From assembly GCF_016103465.1 (NCBI RefSeq), contig NZ_JAEEAP010000048.1, forward strand, positions 1 through 34,825: DNA of 34,825 nt. Reading direction: 5' to 3'. Source of the DNA: Streptomyces sabulosicollis (GTDB lineage Bacteria; Actinomycetota; Actinomycetes; Streptomycetales; Streptomycetaceae). Position 1 is the first letter of the stretch. Each line of letters opens with the position of its first letter. The translations under genes and the position numbers were made by a program. Below are positions 13,936 to 21,951 of the stretch, one piece after another. Under the pieces are notes generated by a model. It saw only the letters and a program-made list of their open reading frames with translations. It was not told the origin of the DNA and searched no databases.

Positions 13936-15141
13936 TCAGCCCACCTCGGACACATGCGGCAGCCCCTCGCTGCTCGCGACGACCCGCGAGCCGCCCGCCG
14001 GGGCCCGGTCGGTCAGGCCCGCGATCAGCGCGATCGCGAGACCGATCACCGCGAGCACCGCGCCGACCAGCGTCGGGGAGGTCCAGCCCCAGCCCGCCGC
14101 GATGGCGACGCCGCCGAGCCACGCGCCACCGGCGTTGGCCAGGTTGAAGGCGGAGTGGTTGGAGGCGGAGGCCAGCGTCGGGGCGTGCTGGGCCTTGTTC
14201 ATCACCAGCATCTGGAGCGGGGTGGTGGTCATGAAGCCGACCGCGCCCAGCACCACGACCGACAGCAGCGCCGCCCACTTCACGTGCACCGTGAAGTCGA
14301 AGACCACGAGCACGGCGGCCAGCGCCGCCAGCGAGCCGTAGAGCGTCGGCCGCAGCGCCCGGTCGGTCAGCGGACCGGCGGCGAGGGCGCCCAGCGTCAT
14401 GCCGATGCCGAACAGGGCCAGCACCAGGGTGACCGTCGACTCACCGAACCCGGTGACCTCGGTCATCATCGAGGCGAGGTAGCTGTAGACGGCGAACACA
14501 CCGGCGAAGCCGAAGACGGCGGTGAGCAGCCCCAGCACCACCTGGCGCTCGCGCAGCGCGCCGAGCTCCCGGCGCAGGCCGCCGTGCTGCTCGTGGGAAA
14601 CCTGCGGCACGAGCCGGGCGAGCGCGGCCATGGCGACCACGCCGATCGCGGCGACCACCAGGAAGGTCGCGCGCCAGCCGAGGTTCTGGCCGAGCAGGGT
14701 GGCCACCGGAACGCCGACGATGTTGGCGATGGTCAGCCCGAGGAACATGGTGGCGACCGCGCGGGCCCGCCGGTCCTCGGACACCAGCCGCGCGGCGACC
14801 ACCGCGCCGACGCCGAAGAACGCGCCGTGGGGCAGCCCGGCGAGCACCCGGCCCGCGATCAGCAGCCCGAAACTGGGGGCGAGGGCGGAGGCGAGGTTGC
14901 CCACCGTGAAGAGCGCCATGAGCAACACGAGCATCCGCTTGCGCGGGATACGGGAGCCGAGGGCGGTCAGCAGCGGAGCGCCCACCACGACTCCGATGGC
15001 GTAGGCGGAGACGAGGTACCCGGCCGTGGGCACCGAGGTGTCCAGATCATGCGCGACATTGGGCAGCAGGCCCATCATCACGAATTCGGTAGTACCAATG
15101 CCGAAGGCGCTCACAGCAAGGGCGAGCAGGGCCAGGGGCAT
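13936..15141 (-). CDS. MFS efflux transporter, DHA1 family
   Basis: A 401-residue 12-helix drug:proton antiporter-type protein. The N-terminus MPLALLALAVSAFGIGTTEF followed by VMMGLLPNVAHDL is typical of the Cmx/AraJ/SotB-like DHA1 group. Motif A-like GSRIPRKRMLV lies between helices 2 and 3, and GRVLAGLPHGAFFGVG and WRATFLVVAAIGVV are visible. The frame is open to 15354, but the first 71 residues of that version are unlike the family; ATG 15141 with AAAGG six nt upstream is the real start. The substrate is unknown (chloramphenicol-like drugs or sugars/metabolites). No regulator gene is adjacent; a TGTTC/GAACA dyad lies upstream. Confidence 0.9.
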   Translation of the reverse strand: MPLALLALAVSAFGIGTTEFVMMGLLPNVAHDLDTSVPTAGYLVSAYAIGVVVGAPLLTALGSRIPRKRMLVLLMALFTVGNLASALAPSFGLLIAGRVLAGLPHGAFFGVGAVVAARLVSEDRRARAVATMFLGLTIANIVGVPVATLLGQNLGWRATFLVVAAIGVVAMAALARLVPQVSHEQHGGLRRELGALRERQVVLGLLTAVFGFAGVFAVYSYLASMMTEVTGFGESTVTLVLALFGIGMTLGALAAGPLTDRALRPTLYGSLAALAAVLVVFDFTVHVKWAALLSVVVLGAVGFMTTTPLQMLVMNKAQHAPTLASASNHSAFNLANAGGAWLGGVAIAAGWGWTSPTLVGAVLAVIGLAIALIAGLTDRAPAGGSRVVASSEGLPHVSEVG

Positions 15142-15184
15142 GAGAGACCTTTCAAACGAAGGAGAAACGTGCAGGGGATGCATA

Positions 15185-15201
15185 TGTTCTCTAGCTGAAC
15201 A
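15185..15201. promoter_or_regulatory. Dyad upstream of the DHA1 efflux gene
   Basis: TGTTC-TCTAGCT-GAACA, 5-bp arms with a 7-nt spacer, 44-60 bp upstream of the transporter start in a locally AT-richer stretch. A second palindrome GGAGATCTCC lies at 15228-15237. MarR/HxlR-type operator is possible; the regulator is not in the window. Confidence 0.35.
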
Positions 15202-15309
15202 AAGTCTCTCACGCACCATGTTCCCGAGGAGATCTCCCAGATGAACGGCACGTAAGATCTCGTCGGGTGCCCCGTGAGCTGTGTCACCCGGCCCCGGACG
15301 GCTCCAGAC

Positions 15310-15360
15310 GACCCCGAGCGGCACCGGATGACCCCGAGCGGCACCGGGCGGCACCGGGCG
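15310..15360. repeat. Short imperfect tandem repeats downstream of the EEP gene
   Basis: GACCCCGAGCGGCACCGG occurs at 15310-15327 and again at 15330-15347 (20-bp period), followed by GGGCGGCACC units with 10-bp period. Degenerate copies continue to about 15400. This GC-only low-complexity tract fills much of the 270-bp gap and has no credible gene. Confidence 0.6.
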
Positions 15361-15411
15361 CCCCCCGAGCGGCCCCGGACGATCCCGGGCGGCCCCGGCT
15401 CGGTAACGGAC

Positions 15412-16437
15412 TCAGTAGTCGACCGACGCCGCCAGCGGAAGGTGATCGCTGCCGGTCCTGGGCAGCGCCCACGCCGACACCGGGTCCATCCCCCGCACCA
15501 TGATCTGGTCGATCCGCGCCATCGGGAACGAGGCGGGCCAGCTGAAGCCGAAGCCGTCGCCCGCCGCGCCCTGGGCGGACCGCATCTGCGCGGTGACGGG
15601 GGCGAGCGCGCGGTCGTTCATGGTGCCGTTCAGATCGCCGAGCAGGATCACCTTGTTCAGCGGCTCCCGGGCGATGGCCTGGCCCAGCGCCTCGGCACTG
15701 GCGTCGCGCTGCCCGGCGGTGAAGCCCGCGTTGAACTTCACCCGCACCGAGGGCAGATGCGCCACGTAGACGCCGACCTCACCGCGCGGGGTGGCGACGG
15801 CGGTGCGCAGCGCCCGCGTCCAGCCCAGCTTGATGTCCACCGGCTTGGTGCCGGACAGCGGGTACTTGCTCCACAGCCCCACCGTGCCCTGCACGGTGTG
15901 GTAGCGGTAGGTGCCCGCGAGGGCCCGCTCGTACGTCGGCACGGCCGAGCTGGTCAGCTCCTCCAGGGCCACCACATCGGCACCCGAGGCGGCCACGTCC
16001 TTCGCGGTGCCGGTCGGATCGGCGTTCTCCGCGTTGACGTTGTGGGTGACGACGGTCAGCTCGCCGCCGCCGCCGGACTTGTCGGAGAACATCAGCCCGC
16101 CGAAGAGGTTCAGCCAGACGGCGACGGGCAGCACCAGCGCCAGCACGGCGCTCGCCGACCGCCGCACCAGACCGAGCACCAGCAGCACCGGGAGGAACAG
16201 GCCCAGCCACGGCAGGAAGGTCTCCAGCAACGAGCCCAGGTTGCCCACCCGGTTGGGGATATCGGCGTGGAAGATCATGACCAGGGCGAGCAGGACCGCG
16301 AACGCCGCCAGCACCAGTCCGCGCCGCCAGATCCCGCGATCGTTCCGCAGCCGGTCGAACAGGCGGCCGATCCGGGAGCCCGATCGCTCGGGCGCGTCCC
16401 CGAGCTGTCCCGTCTCCTGCGTGTACGCCTGCGTCAT
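15412..16437 (-). CDS. Membrane-anchored endonuclease/exonuclease/phosphatase-family protein
   Basis: A 341-residue protein with three predicted membrane helices (about 38-58, 72-93, 95-118) followed by an EEP-fold catalytic domain. Catalytic signatures are in order: VVTHNVNAEN (Asn), ALEEL (metal-binding Glu), GDLNGTMND (Asp/Asn) and a C-terminal TGSDHLPLAASV (Asp-His). Members hydrolyse phosphodiester bonds in nucleic acids, lipids or inositol phosphates; the three-helix anchor and extracytoplasmic domain are typical of Actinobacteria, where the substrate is mostly unknown. GAGGGA precedes ATG 16437. It is a monocistronic unit, 176 bp downstream of the tetR gene. Confidence 0.87.
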   Translation of the reverse strand: MTQAYTQETGQLGDAPERSGSRIGRLFDRLRNDRGIWRRGLVLAAFAVLLALVMIFHADIPNRVGNLGSLLETFLPWLGLFLPVLLVLGLVRRSASAVLALVLPVAVWLNLFGGLMFSDKSGGGGELTVVTHNVNAENADPTGTAKDVAASGADVVALEELTSSAVPTYERALAGTYRYHTVQGTVGLWSKYPLSGTKPVDIKLGWTRALRTAVATPRGEVGVYVAHLPSVRVKFNAGFTAGQRDASAEALGQAIAREPLNKVILLGDLNGTMNDRALAPVTAQMRSAQGAAGDGFGFSWPASFPMARIDQIMVRGMDPVSAWALPRTGSDHLPLAASVDY

Positions 16438-16566
16438 TCGCTGTCCCTCACTGCCTCAACTGCCGCGCCTTGAAGTACGACCCTAGGTGATGACCAGGGC
16501 TTTTCCCGACGCCCCCGGTGGGGTGCTCCCCGTCCGAGGACGACGGGAGGACGGCCGCGAGTTCCA

Positions 16567-16583
16567 CCTCCCGGCCCGGGAGG
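16567..16583 (-). terminator. Possible terminator after tetR
   Basis: CCTCCCG-GCC-CGGGAGG, a 7-bp stem with a 3-nt loop, 31 nt beyond the tetR stop on the minus strand. Confidence 0.4.
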
Positions 16584-16613
16584 GGGCGTTGTGACACAAC
16601 AGGCACAAACCGC

Positions 16614-17222
16614 TCAGCGGCGCGGGGAGACCCCCGCGAGGACCGTGTCGACGATCCGTTCGGCCAGCCCCTCGGGCAGCTCCTTCCACTCGTGGAGCAT
16701 GGCGCGGGCGAGCATCGGGCCGGTGAAGAGGTCGGCGAGCAGCTCCAGATCCACATCGGCGCGGATCTCACCGCTCTCCCGCCCCCGCCGCAGCACGGCG
16801 CGCAGGCTCGCGCGGCGGGCCGCTATGACGTTCTCGTCGTAGGCCCGCCACAGCTCCTTGTGCGCGTGCATCTGGGTGATGACGCTGCGCAGCAGGGCGG
16901 AGTTGCGCTTGGCGAGCCCGCGCCGGCGCATGAACTCCAGGATGGTGACGAGGTCGTCGCGCACCGAGACCCCGGCCGGTTCGGGGCTGGGCTCCTCCAG
17001 GGAGCGCAGCACGTCGAGCATCAGCGCGTCCTTGCCGGGCCAGCGGCGGTAGACGGTGGCCTTGCCGACCCCCGCCTCGCGGGCGATCCCCTCGATCGAA
17101 AGACCGCCGACCGAGGCGCCCTCCTCCAGCAGCCGCAACGCGGCCTCGATGATCGCGGCGTCGGTGGCGGGGCTGCGGGGGCGGCCGCGGAGCCTGGGTG
17201 CGGAGCTCTCCGGGGCGGTCAT
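16614..17222 (-). CDS. TetR/AcrR-family repressor of the DHA2 pump
   Basis: A 202-residue TetR regulator. Residues ~17-63 form the helix-turn-helix domain: [17 protein letters not shown], then [20 protein letters not shown] and [10 protein letters not shown]. The rest is a helical ligand-binding domain of the TetR_C group. ATG 17222 overlaps the stop of the upstream transporter by 4 bp, so repressor and pump are made from one mRNA; a perfect 19-bp palindrome in front of the pump is the likely operator. The longer frame up to 18299 is out of frame with the transporter gene and is rejected. Confidence 0.92.
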   Translation of the reverse strand: MTAPESSAPRLRGRPRSPATDAAIIEAALRLLEEGASVGGLSIEGIAREAGVGKATVYRRWPGKDALMLDVLRSLEEPSPEPAGVSVRDDLVTILEFMRRRGLAKRNSALLRSVITQMHAHKELWRAYDENVIAARRASLRAVLRRGRESGEIRADVDLELLADLFTGPMLARAMLHEWKELPEGLAERIVDTVLAGVSPRR

Positions 17223-18844
17223 CGGTCGGCCGACGCCTCCTCCCGCGGACGCGGCCGCCCGTTGCCCGGGGCCCGGCCGGAGCCGTCCTTGCCGGGCAGG
17301 AAGGCGAAGACGACCAGCGCGCCGAGGACGGCGACGCCCGCCGAGCCGAGGGCGGTGATGTGCATGGCGTGGACGAAGGCGTCCTGGGCCGGGCCCACCA
17401 GCGCCTGGCCCCTGGGCCCGAGCTTCTCGGCGACCCCCATGGTGGCCTCGACGGACTCGCCCGCCGAGCGCTGGACGGAGTCGGGCAGTCCGGGCACGGC
17501 GGCCAGGGTGTCCCGGATGCGGTCGCGGTAGGCGGTGGAGAGCACCGAGCCGAGCACCGCGACCCCGAGCGCGCCGCCGACCTGCCGGAAGGTGTTGTTG
17601 AGCGCCGAGCCGGAGCCGGCCTTCTGGCGCGGCAGCGCCTGCATGATCCCGGTGGTCACCGGCGGCATGATATGCGCCATTCCGGCGCCCTGGCAGAAGA
17701 ACAGCACCTCGAGCACGACGATCGGGGTGTCCACGCCCAGCAACAGGAACCCCGACATGGTGGCGGCCACCAGGAGCATCCCGCAGGTGCACACCGCACG
17801 GGCGCCGAACCGCTCGACGACCAGCCGGGCGCGCGGGGCGAAGATCAGCTGCGCCACGGCCAGCGGCAGGATCAGCAGCCCGGATTCGAGGGCGCTGTAG
17901 CCGCGCACGCTCTGGGTGTAGAAGACCATGAAGAAGGTCACGCCCATGAGCGCGAAGAAGACCAGCGCGACGGCGGCGATGGCGGCGGAGAAGGCGGGGT
18001 TGCGGAAGTAGCCGACATCGATGGCCGGGTGGTCGCTGCGCTTCTCGTGCACCACGAACAGCGCCAGGACGGCGAGCCCGGCGGCGATCGAGCCCAGCAC
18101 CTGGGCGTCGGTGAAGTCGGCGAGCTGGCCGCCCTTGATGATGCCGTAGACCAGCAGGACGAGCCCGACCACGGACAGCAGCACGCCCAGCGGGTCCACC
18201 CGGCCGGGCGCGGGGTCCCTGGAGTCGGGGACGAGCACCACCATCGCGATCAGCCCGACGATCACGATCGGCACATTGACGAAGAAGACCGAACCCCACC
18301 AGAAGTGCTCGAGCAGCAGTCCGCCGGTGATCGGGCCGATGGCGATGGCCAGCCCCACCGCGGCGACCCAGATGCCGATCGCCTTGGCCTGCTCCTCGCG
18401 TTCGAAGACATTGACCAGGATGGCGAGGGTCGCGGGCATCACGAACGCGGCGCCGAGACCCATGAGCGCCCGGAAGCCGATGAGTTCACCGGGCGACCCG
18501 GAGAAGGCGGCGAGTACCGAGCCCATGCCGAACACCGCCATCCCGCCGAGCAGGACCTTCTTACGGCCGATCCGGTCGCCGAGGATCCCCGCGGTGAACA
18601 GCAGCCCGGCGAAGACCAGCGTGTAGGAGTTGATCGCCCATTCGAGCTGGCTCTGGGTGGCGCCGAGCCCGGTGGGCTTCGGCGTGGCGATGGTCTTCAT
18701 CGCCACGTTGAGTATCGAGTTGTCGAGGACGACGACCAGCACGCTGAACATCAGGACGACGAGGATCGCCCAGCGCCTGCGGTGGATCGCCTCCGGGACG
18801 CCGGACCCGGCCGGCGCGCCCTGGGTGCTGGGTGAGGTGGCCAT
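17219..18844 (-). CDS. MFS multidrug efflux transporter, DHA2 (EmrB/QacA) family
   Basis: A 541-residue 14-helix drug:proton antiporter. Motif D1 is [10 protein letters not shown] in helix 1, motif A is [13 protein letters not shown] between helices 2 and 3, motif [18 protein letters not shown] in helix 4, and motif C-like [20 protein letters not shown] in helix 5. Family members export dyes, antiseptics and antibiotics. The C-terminal tail is hydrophilic. It is the first gene of a two-gene operon with tetR. No ribosome binding site is evident; TAGCCT at 18857-18852 ends seven nt before the ATG, so a leaderless mRNA is plausible. Confidence 0.93.
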   Translation of the reverse strand: MATSPSTQGAPAGSGVPEAIHRRRWAILVVLMFSVLVVVLDNSILNVAMKTIATPKPTGLGATQSQLEWAINSYTLVFAGLLFTAGILGDRIGRKKVLLGGMAVFGMGSVLAAFSGSPGELIGFRALMGLGAAFVMPATLAILVNVFEREEQAKAIGIWVAAVGLAIAIGPITGGLLLEHFWWGSVFFVNVPIVIVGLIAMVVLVPDSRDPAPGRVDPLGVLLSVVGLVLLVYGIIKGGQLADFTDAQVLGSIAAGLAVLALFVVHEKRSDHPAIDVGYFRNPAFSAAIAAVALVFFALMGVTFFMVFYTQSVRGYSALESGLLILPLAVAQLIFAPRARLVVERFGARAVCTCGMLLVAATMSGFLLLGVDTPIVVLEVLFFCQGAGMAHIMPPVTTGIMQALPRQKAGSGSALNNTFRQVGGALGVAVLGSVLSTAYRDRIRDTLAAVPGLPDSVQRSAGESVEATMGVAEKLGPRGQALVGPAQDAFVHAMHITALGSAGVAVLGALVVFAFLPGKDGSGRAPGNGRPRPREEASADR

Positions 18845-18868
18845 GCCGCCCAGGCTAGGCGACTTACG

Positions 18869-18887
18869 ATACGAGACCGTCTCGTAT
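18869..18887. promoter_or_regulatory. Perfect 19-bp palindrome, TetR operator
   Basis: ATACGAGACCGTCTCGTAT has 9-bp perfect arms around a single C at 18878. It lies 25 bp upstream of the DHA2 pump start, over the expected promoter, and pump and tetR share a transcript. This is the classic arrangement for TetR autorepression with induction by a pump substrate. Confidence 0.85.
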
Positions 18888-19023
18888 TGGAAAGTCTTTG
18901 CGAGGCTTTGGGTGGACGGGCCGCGGACGGGCCCACTTTCGCCCCGGCAGGAGCCGTGCCAGCATGGGGTTGGTCCGGGGACGCCGTCAGGGCGCCTCGA
19001 GATGATGAACAGGAGCCGTAGCG

Positions 19024-19884
19024 ATGACGCACGTCAGTCCTGCGCGAAAGCAGTCCGAGAAGGCGCTCTACGGGGGCACCAGCTCCCGCCGCGTCACCGT
19101 CCGTGATATCGCGGCCGCCAAGGAGCGCGGCGAGAAGTGGCCGATGCTCACCGCCTACGACGCGATGACGGCGTCCGTCTTCGACCAGGCCGGCATCCCG
19201 GTGCTGCTGGTCGGCGACTCGATGGGCAACTGCCATCTGGGCTACGAGTCCACCGTGCCCGTCACCATGGACGAGATGGCGCTGCTGTCCGCCGCGGTGG
19301 TCCGCGGCACCCGGCGCGCCCTCGTCGTCGGCGACCTGCCCTTCGGCTCGTACCAGGAGGGTCCGGTCCAGGCGCTGCGCAACGCCACCCGCCTGGTCAA
19401 GGAGGCGGGCGTGGGCGCCGTGAAGCTGGAGGGCGGAGAGCGCTCCGCCCATCAGATCGAGCTGCTGGTCCAGTCCGGCATCCCGGTCATGGCGCACATC
19501 GGCCTGACCCCGCAGTCCGTCAACGCCTACGGCGGCTACCCCGTCCAGGGGCGCGGCGAGGAGGCGGCCCAGCAGCTGCTGCGGGACGCCAAGGCGGTCC
19601 AGGACGCGGGCGCCTTCGCGGTCGTCCTGGAGCTGGTCCCGGCCGAGCTGGCCGCCGAGGTGACCCGGTCGCTGCACATCCCCACCGTCGGCATCGGCGC
19701 CGGTCCGGACTGCGACGGCCAGGTGCTGGTGTGGACGGACATGGCGGGCATGACCGACGGCCGGGTGCCGCGCTTCGTCAAGAGTTACGCGCGGCTGCGC
19801 GAGGGCCTGGGCGACGCGGCGCGGGCCTTCGCGGAGGACGTCGTCGGCGGCGCCTACCCGGCCGAGGAGCACTCCTTCCACTGA
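19024..19884 (+). CDS. panB: 3-methyl-2-oxobutanoate hydroxymethyltransferase (ketopantoate hydroxymethyltransferase)
   Basis: First committed step of pantothenate/CoA synthesis: ketoisovalerate plus methylene-tetrahydrofolate gives ketopantoate. The 286-residue cytoplasmic TIM-barrel enzyme shows [20 protein letters not shown] (metal and substrate loop), [26 protein letters not shown] and the C-terminal [19 protein letters not shown]. Length is typical. An N-terminal ~20-residue extension before RRVTVRDI is common in Streptomyces. GGAG lies about 10 nt before ATG 19024. It is followed by a clear terminator, so it is monocistronic here, away from panC/panD. Confidence 0.97.
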   Translation: MTHVSPARKQSEKALYGGTSSRRVTVRDIAAAKERGEKWPMLTAYDAMTASVFDQAGIPVLLVGDSMGNCHLGYESTVPVTMDEMALLSAAVVRGTRRALVVGDLPFGSYQEGPVQALRNATRLVKEAGVGAVKLEGGERSAHQIELLVQSGIPVMAHIGLTPQSVNAYGGYPVQGRGEEAAQQLLRDAKAVQDAGAFAVVLELVPAELAAEVTRSLHIPTVGIGAGPDCDGQVLVWTDMAGMTDGRVPRFVKSYARLREGLGDAARAFAEDVVGGAYPAEEHSFH

Positions 19885-19939
19885 GCACCGCGCCGTCGGG
19901 CGCCAAGAGCCACCGCACCACGAGCCACCGCGGTACAAC

Positions 19940-19975
19940 GACAGCCCGCCGATCTTCCCCCGTCGGCGGGCTGTC
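19940..19975 (+). terminator. Terminator after panB
   Basis: ACAGCCCGCCGA (19941-19952) pairs perfectly with TCGGCGGGCTGT (19963-19974) across a 10-nt loop; an outer G-C pair makes 13 bp. It is 56 nt after the panB stop and before the ABC transporter start. Confidence 0.85.
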
Positions 19976-20022
19976 TGCCGCTTGTCGGTGGTCTGTCGGT
20001 GACGGCTGTCATCGTGGACGGC

Positions 20023-21036
20023 ATGACGCGACGGGAACACAGGATCAGGGACGGCAACGCCGTCGAAGTTCGGGGGCTGGTCAAGCACTTCGGTGACACC
20101 AAGGCCGTCGACGGAGTGGATCTGGACGTGCCGGAGGGCACCGTCCTGGGGGTGCTGGGTCCCAATGGCGCCGGTAAGACGACGCTCGTCCGGTGTCTGT
20201 CCACGCTGCTGGTGCCGGACGCCGGCACCGCGGTGGTGGCCGGGTACGACGTGGTGCGCCAGCCCCGGCAGCTGCGCCGCACCATCGGGCTGACCGGGCA
20301 GTACGCCTCGGTCGACAACAAGCTCCCCGGCTGGGAGAACCTCTACATGATCGGGCGGCTGCTCGATCTCTCCCGCAAGGAGGCCCGCGCGCGGGCGGAC
20401 GCCATGCTCGAGCGGTTCTCGCTCACCGAGGCCGGCAAGCGGCGTGTGAACACGTATTCGGGCGGTATGCGCCGCCGGCTCGACCTGGCCGCGTCCATGA
20501 TCGGCCGGCCCTCGGTGCTCTATCTGGACGAGCCGACGACCGGTCTGGACCCGCACTCCCGCAACGAGGTGTGGGACGAGGTCCGGCGGATGGTCGCCGA
20601 CGGGGCCACCGTGCTGCTGACCACCCAGTACATGGAGGAGGCCGAGCAGCTCGCCGACCACCTGACGGTCATCGACCGGGGCAGGGTCATCGCCGACGGC
20701 CGGGTGAACGAGCTCAAGGCCAAGATCGGCGGCCGCACCCTCCAGATCCGCCCGTCCGACCCCGGTGAGCTGCACCGCATGGTCGGTGCCATCACCCAGG
20801 CGGGGCTCGACGGCATCGGCGGCGCGACCGCCGATGTGGAGGAGGGCCTGGTCAATGTGCCCATCACCAGCGACGAGCAGCTGACCGCCCTGATCGGTCT
20901 GCTCGGCCAGCGAGGTTTCACGATCTCCGGGATCGACACCCATCTGCCCAGCCTGGACGAGGTCTTCCTGGCCATCACCGGCCGGAAGGCATCCGCACCG
21001 CAGGACGACAAGACGCTGGAAGAGGTCGCCGCGTGA
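20023..21036 (+). CDS. ABC exporter ATP-binding subunit, DrrA type
   Basis: A 337-residue ATPase of the daunorubicin-resistance (DrrA) family: Walker A GPNGAGKTT, Q-loop in GLTGQYASVD, signature YSGGM, Walker B VLYLDEPTTGLD and the switch region TTQYMEEAEQLADH. The ~90-residue C-terminal extension, ending LPSLDEVFLAITGR, is diagnostic for DrrA. Together with the next gene it forms an exporter for a lipophilic compound, often a drug. ATG 20023 is chosen; GTG 19999 would add eight residues and neither has a strong ribosome binding site. It is not next to any visible biosynthetic genes. Confidence 0.9.
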   Translation: MTRREHRIRDGNAVEVRGLVKHFGDTKAVDGVDLDVPEGTVLGVLGPNGAGKTTLVRCLSTLLVPDAGTAVVAGYDVVRQPRQLRRTIGLTGQYASVDNKLPGWENLYMIGRLLDLSRKEARARADAMLERFSLTEAGKRRVNTYSGGMRRRLDLAASMIGRPSVLYLDEPTTGLDPHSRNEVWDEVRRMVADGATVLLTTQYMEEAEQLADHLTVIDRGRVIADGRVNELKAKIGGRTLQIRPSDPGELHRMVGAITQAGLDGIGGATADVEEGLVNVPITSDEQLTALIGLLGQRGFTISGIDTHLPSLDEVFLAITGRKASAPQDDKTLEEVAA

Positions 21037-21857
21037 GTACGGCCACGATGACCGCGCCCCTGCGGGGGAAGAGCGACGGCCGGATCGGCCTCCGCGCCAA
21101 TCTGCGCCACATCGGCGCGCTGGTGCGGCGCAACGCCATGCAGATCAGGTACGAACCGTTCGCGATGTTCGACGCCCTGCTGATGCCGATCGTCTTCGCG
21201 CTGCTGTTCACCTATGTCTTCGGCGGCGCGATGACCGGCGGCAACCGGTCCGAGTACGTCAACTACTTCATCCCCGGTCTGATGGCGATGGGCGGGCTCA
21301 ACATCGCGATGTCGATCGGCACCGGCGTCAATGACGACTTCAACAAGGGCGTCATGGACCGCTTCCGCACGCTGCCGATCGCCCGCTCCTCGGTGCTGAT
21401 AGCCAAGCTGGTCGTGGAGTGCGGCCGGATGCTGGTGTCCACCCTCGTCCTGCTGATCATGGGCTTCCTCATGGGCTTCGAGCTCAAGACCGGGCCGCTG
21501 GAGCTGCTGGCCGCGGTGGCCCTGGCCCTGGCCTTCGGATCCTCGCTGACCTGGATCTTCATGCTGCTGGGGATGTCGATGCCCACCCCGCAGGCGGTCA
21601 ACGGTATGGGCTTCCTGGTGATGATGCCCCTCCAGTTCGGCTCGTCCATCTTCGCCCCGACCGCCACCATGCCGGACTGGCTGCAGTCCTTCACCGAGTA
21701 CAACCCGCTGTCCCGGCTCGCTGACGCCGCACGGGCGCTGACCAGCGGCCATGGCGCGGTGGCCGAACCGGTGATGGTGACCCTGGGCTGGGCGCTGGCC
21801 CTCACGGTGGTCGTGGCGCCGCTCGCGGTGCGCAAGTTCCGCAACAAGACGACCTGA
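21033..21857 (+). CDS. ABC exporter permease subunit, DrrB type
   Basis: A 274-residue ABC-2 permease with about six membrane helices: a cytoplasmic N-terminus, RNAMQIRYEPFAMFDALLMP, a first helix IVFALLFTYVFGGA, the VNYFIPGLMAM segment, and the conserved MDRFRTLPIARSSVL loop that contacts the ATPase. The later helices include MGFLVMMPLQFGSSIFAP and the TEYNPLSRLADAARAL motif typical for DrrB/ABC2 proteins. GTG 21033 overlaps the ATPase stop by 4 bp, so the two subunits are translationally coupled. Confidence 0.92.
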   Translation: MSTATMTAPLRGKSDGRIGLRANLRHIGALVRRNAMQIRYEPFAMFDALLMPIVFALLFTYVFGGAMTGGNRSEYVNYFIPGLMAMGGLNIAMSIGTGVNDDFNKGVMDRFRTLPIARSSVLIAKLVVECGRMLVSTLVLLIMGFLMGFELKTGPLELLAAVALALAFGSSLTWIFMLLGMSMPTPQAVNGMGFLVMMPLQFGSSIFAPTATMPDWLQSFTEYNPLSRLADAARALTSGHGAVAEPVMVTLGWALALTVVVAPLAVRKFRNKTT

Positions 21858-21872
21858 CGGTCCGCGGACCCG

Positions 21873-21920
21873 GACCACCGGCCGGGCGCGTCCTACGGGG
21901 AACGCGCACGGCCGGTGGTC
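21873..21920. terminator. Bidirectional terminator between drrB-like gene and AfsR-like gene
   Basis: GACCACCGGCCG (21873-21884) and CGGCCGGTGGTC (21909-21920) form a perfect 12-bp stem; inside, after one mismatch, GCGCGT and ACGCGC extend it by six pairs to a 10-nt loop. It lies between convergent genes and can terminate both. Confidence 0.85.
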
Positions 21921-21951
21921 GTCGCCGCCCGCCGGGCCCGGGGCGGCCCGC

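Noticed and set aside
15142-15354. N-terminal extension of the DHA1 transporter to 15354
   Set aside because: The 71 extra residues are unlike any MFS protein and the internal ATG 15141 has a ribosome binding site right before the first membrane helix.
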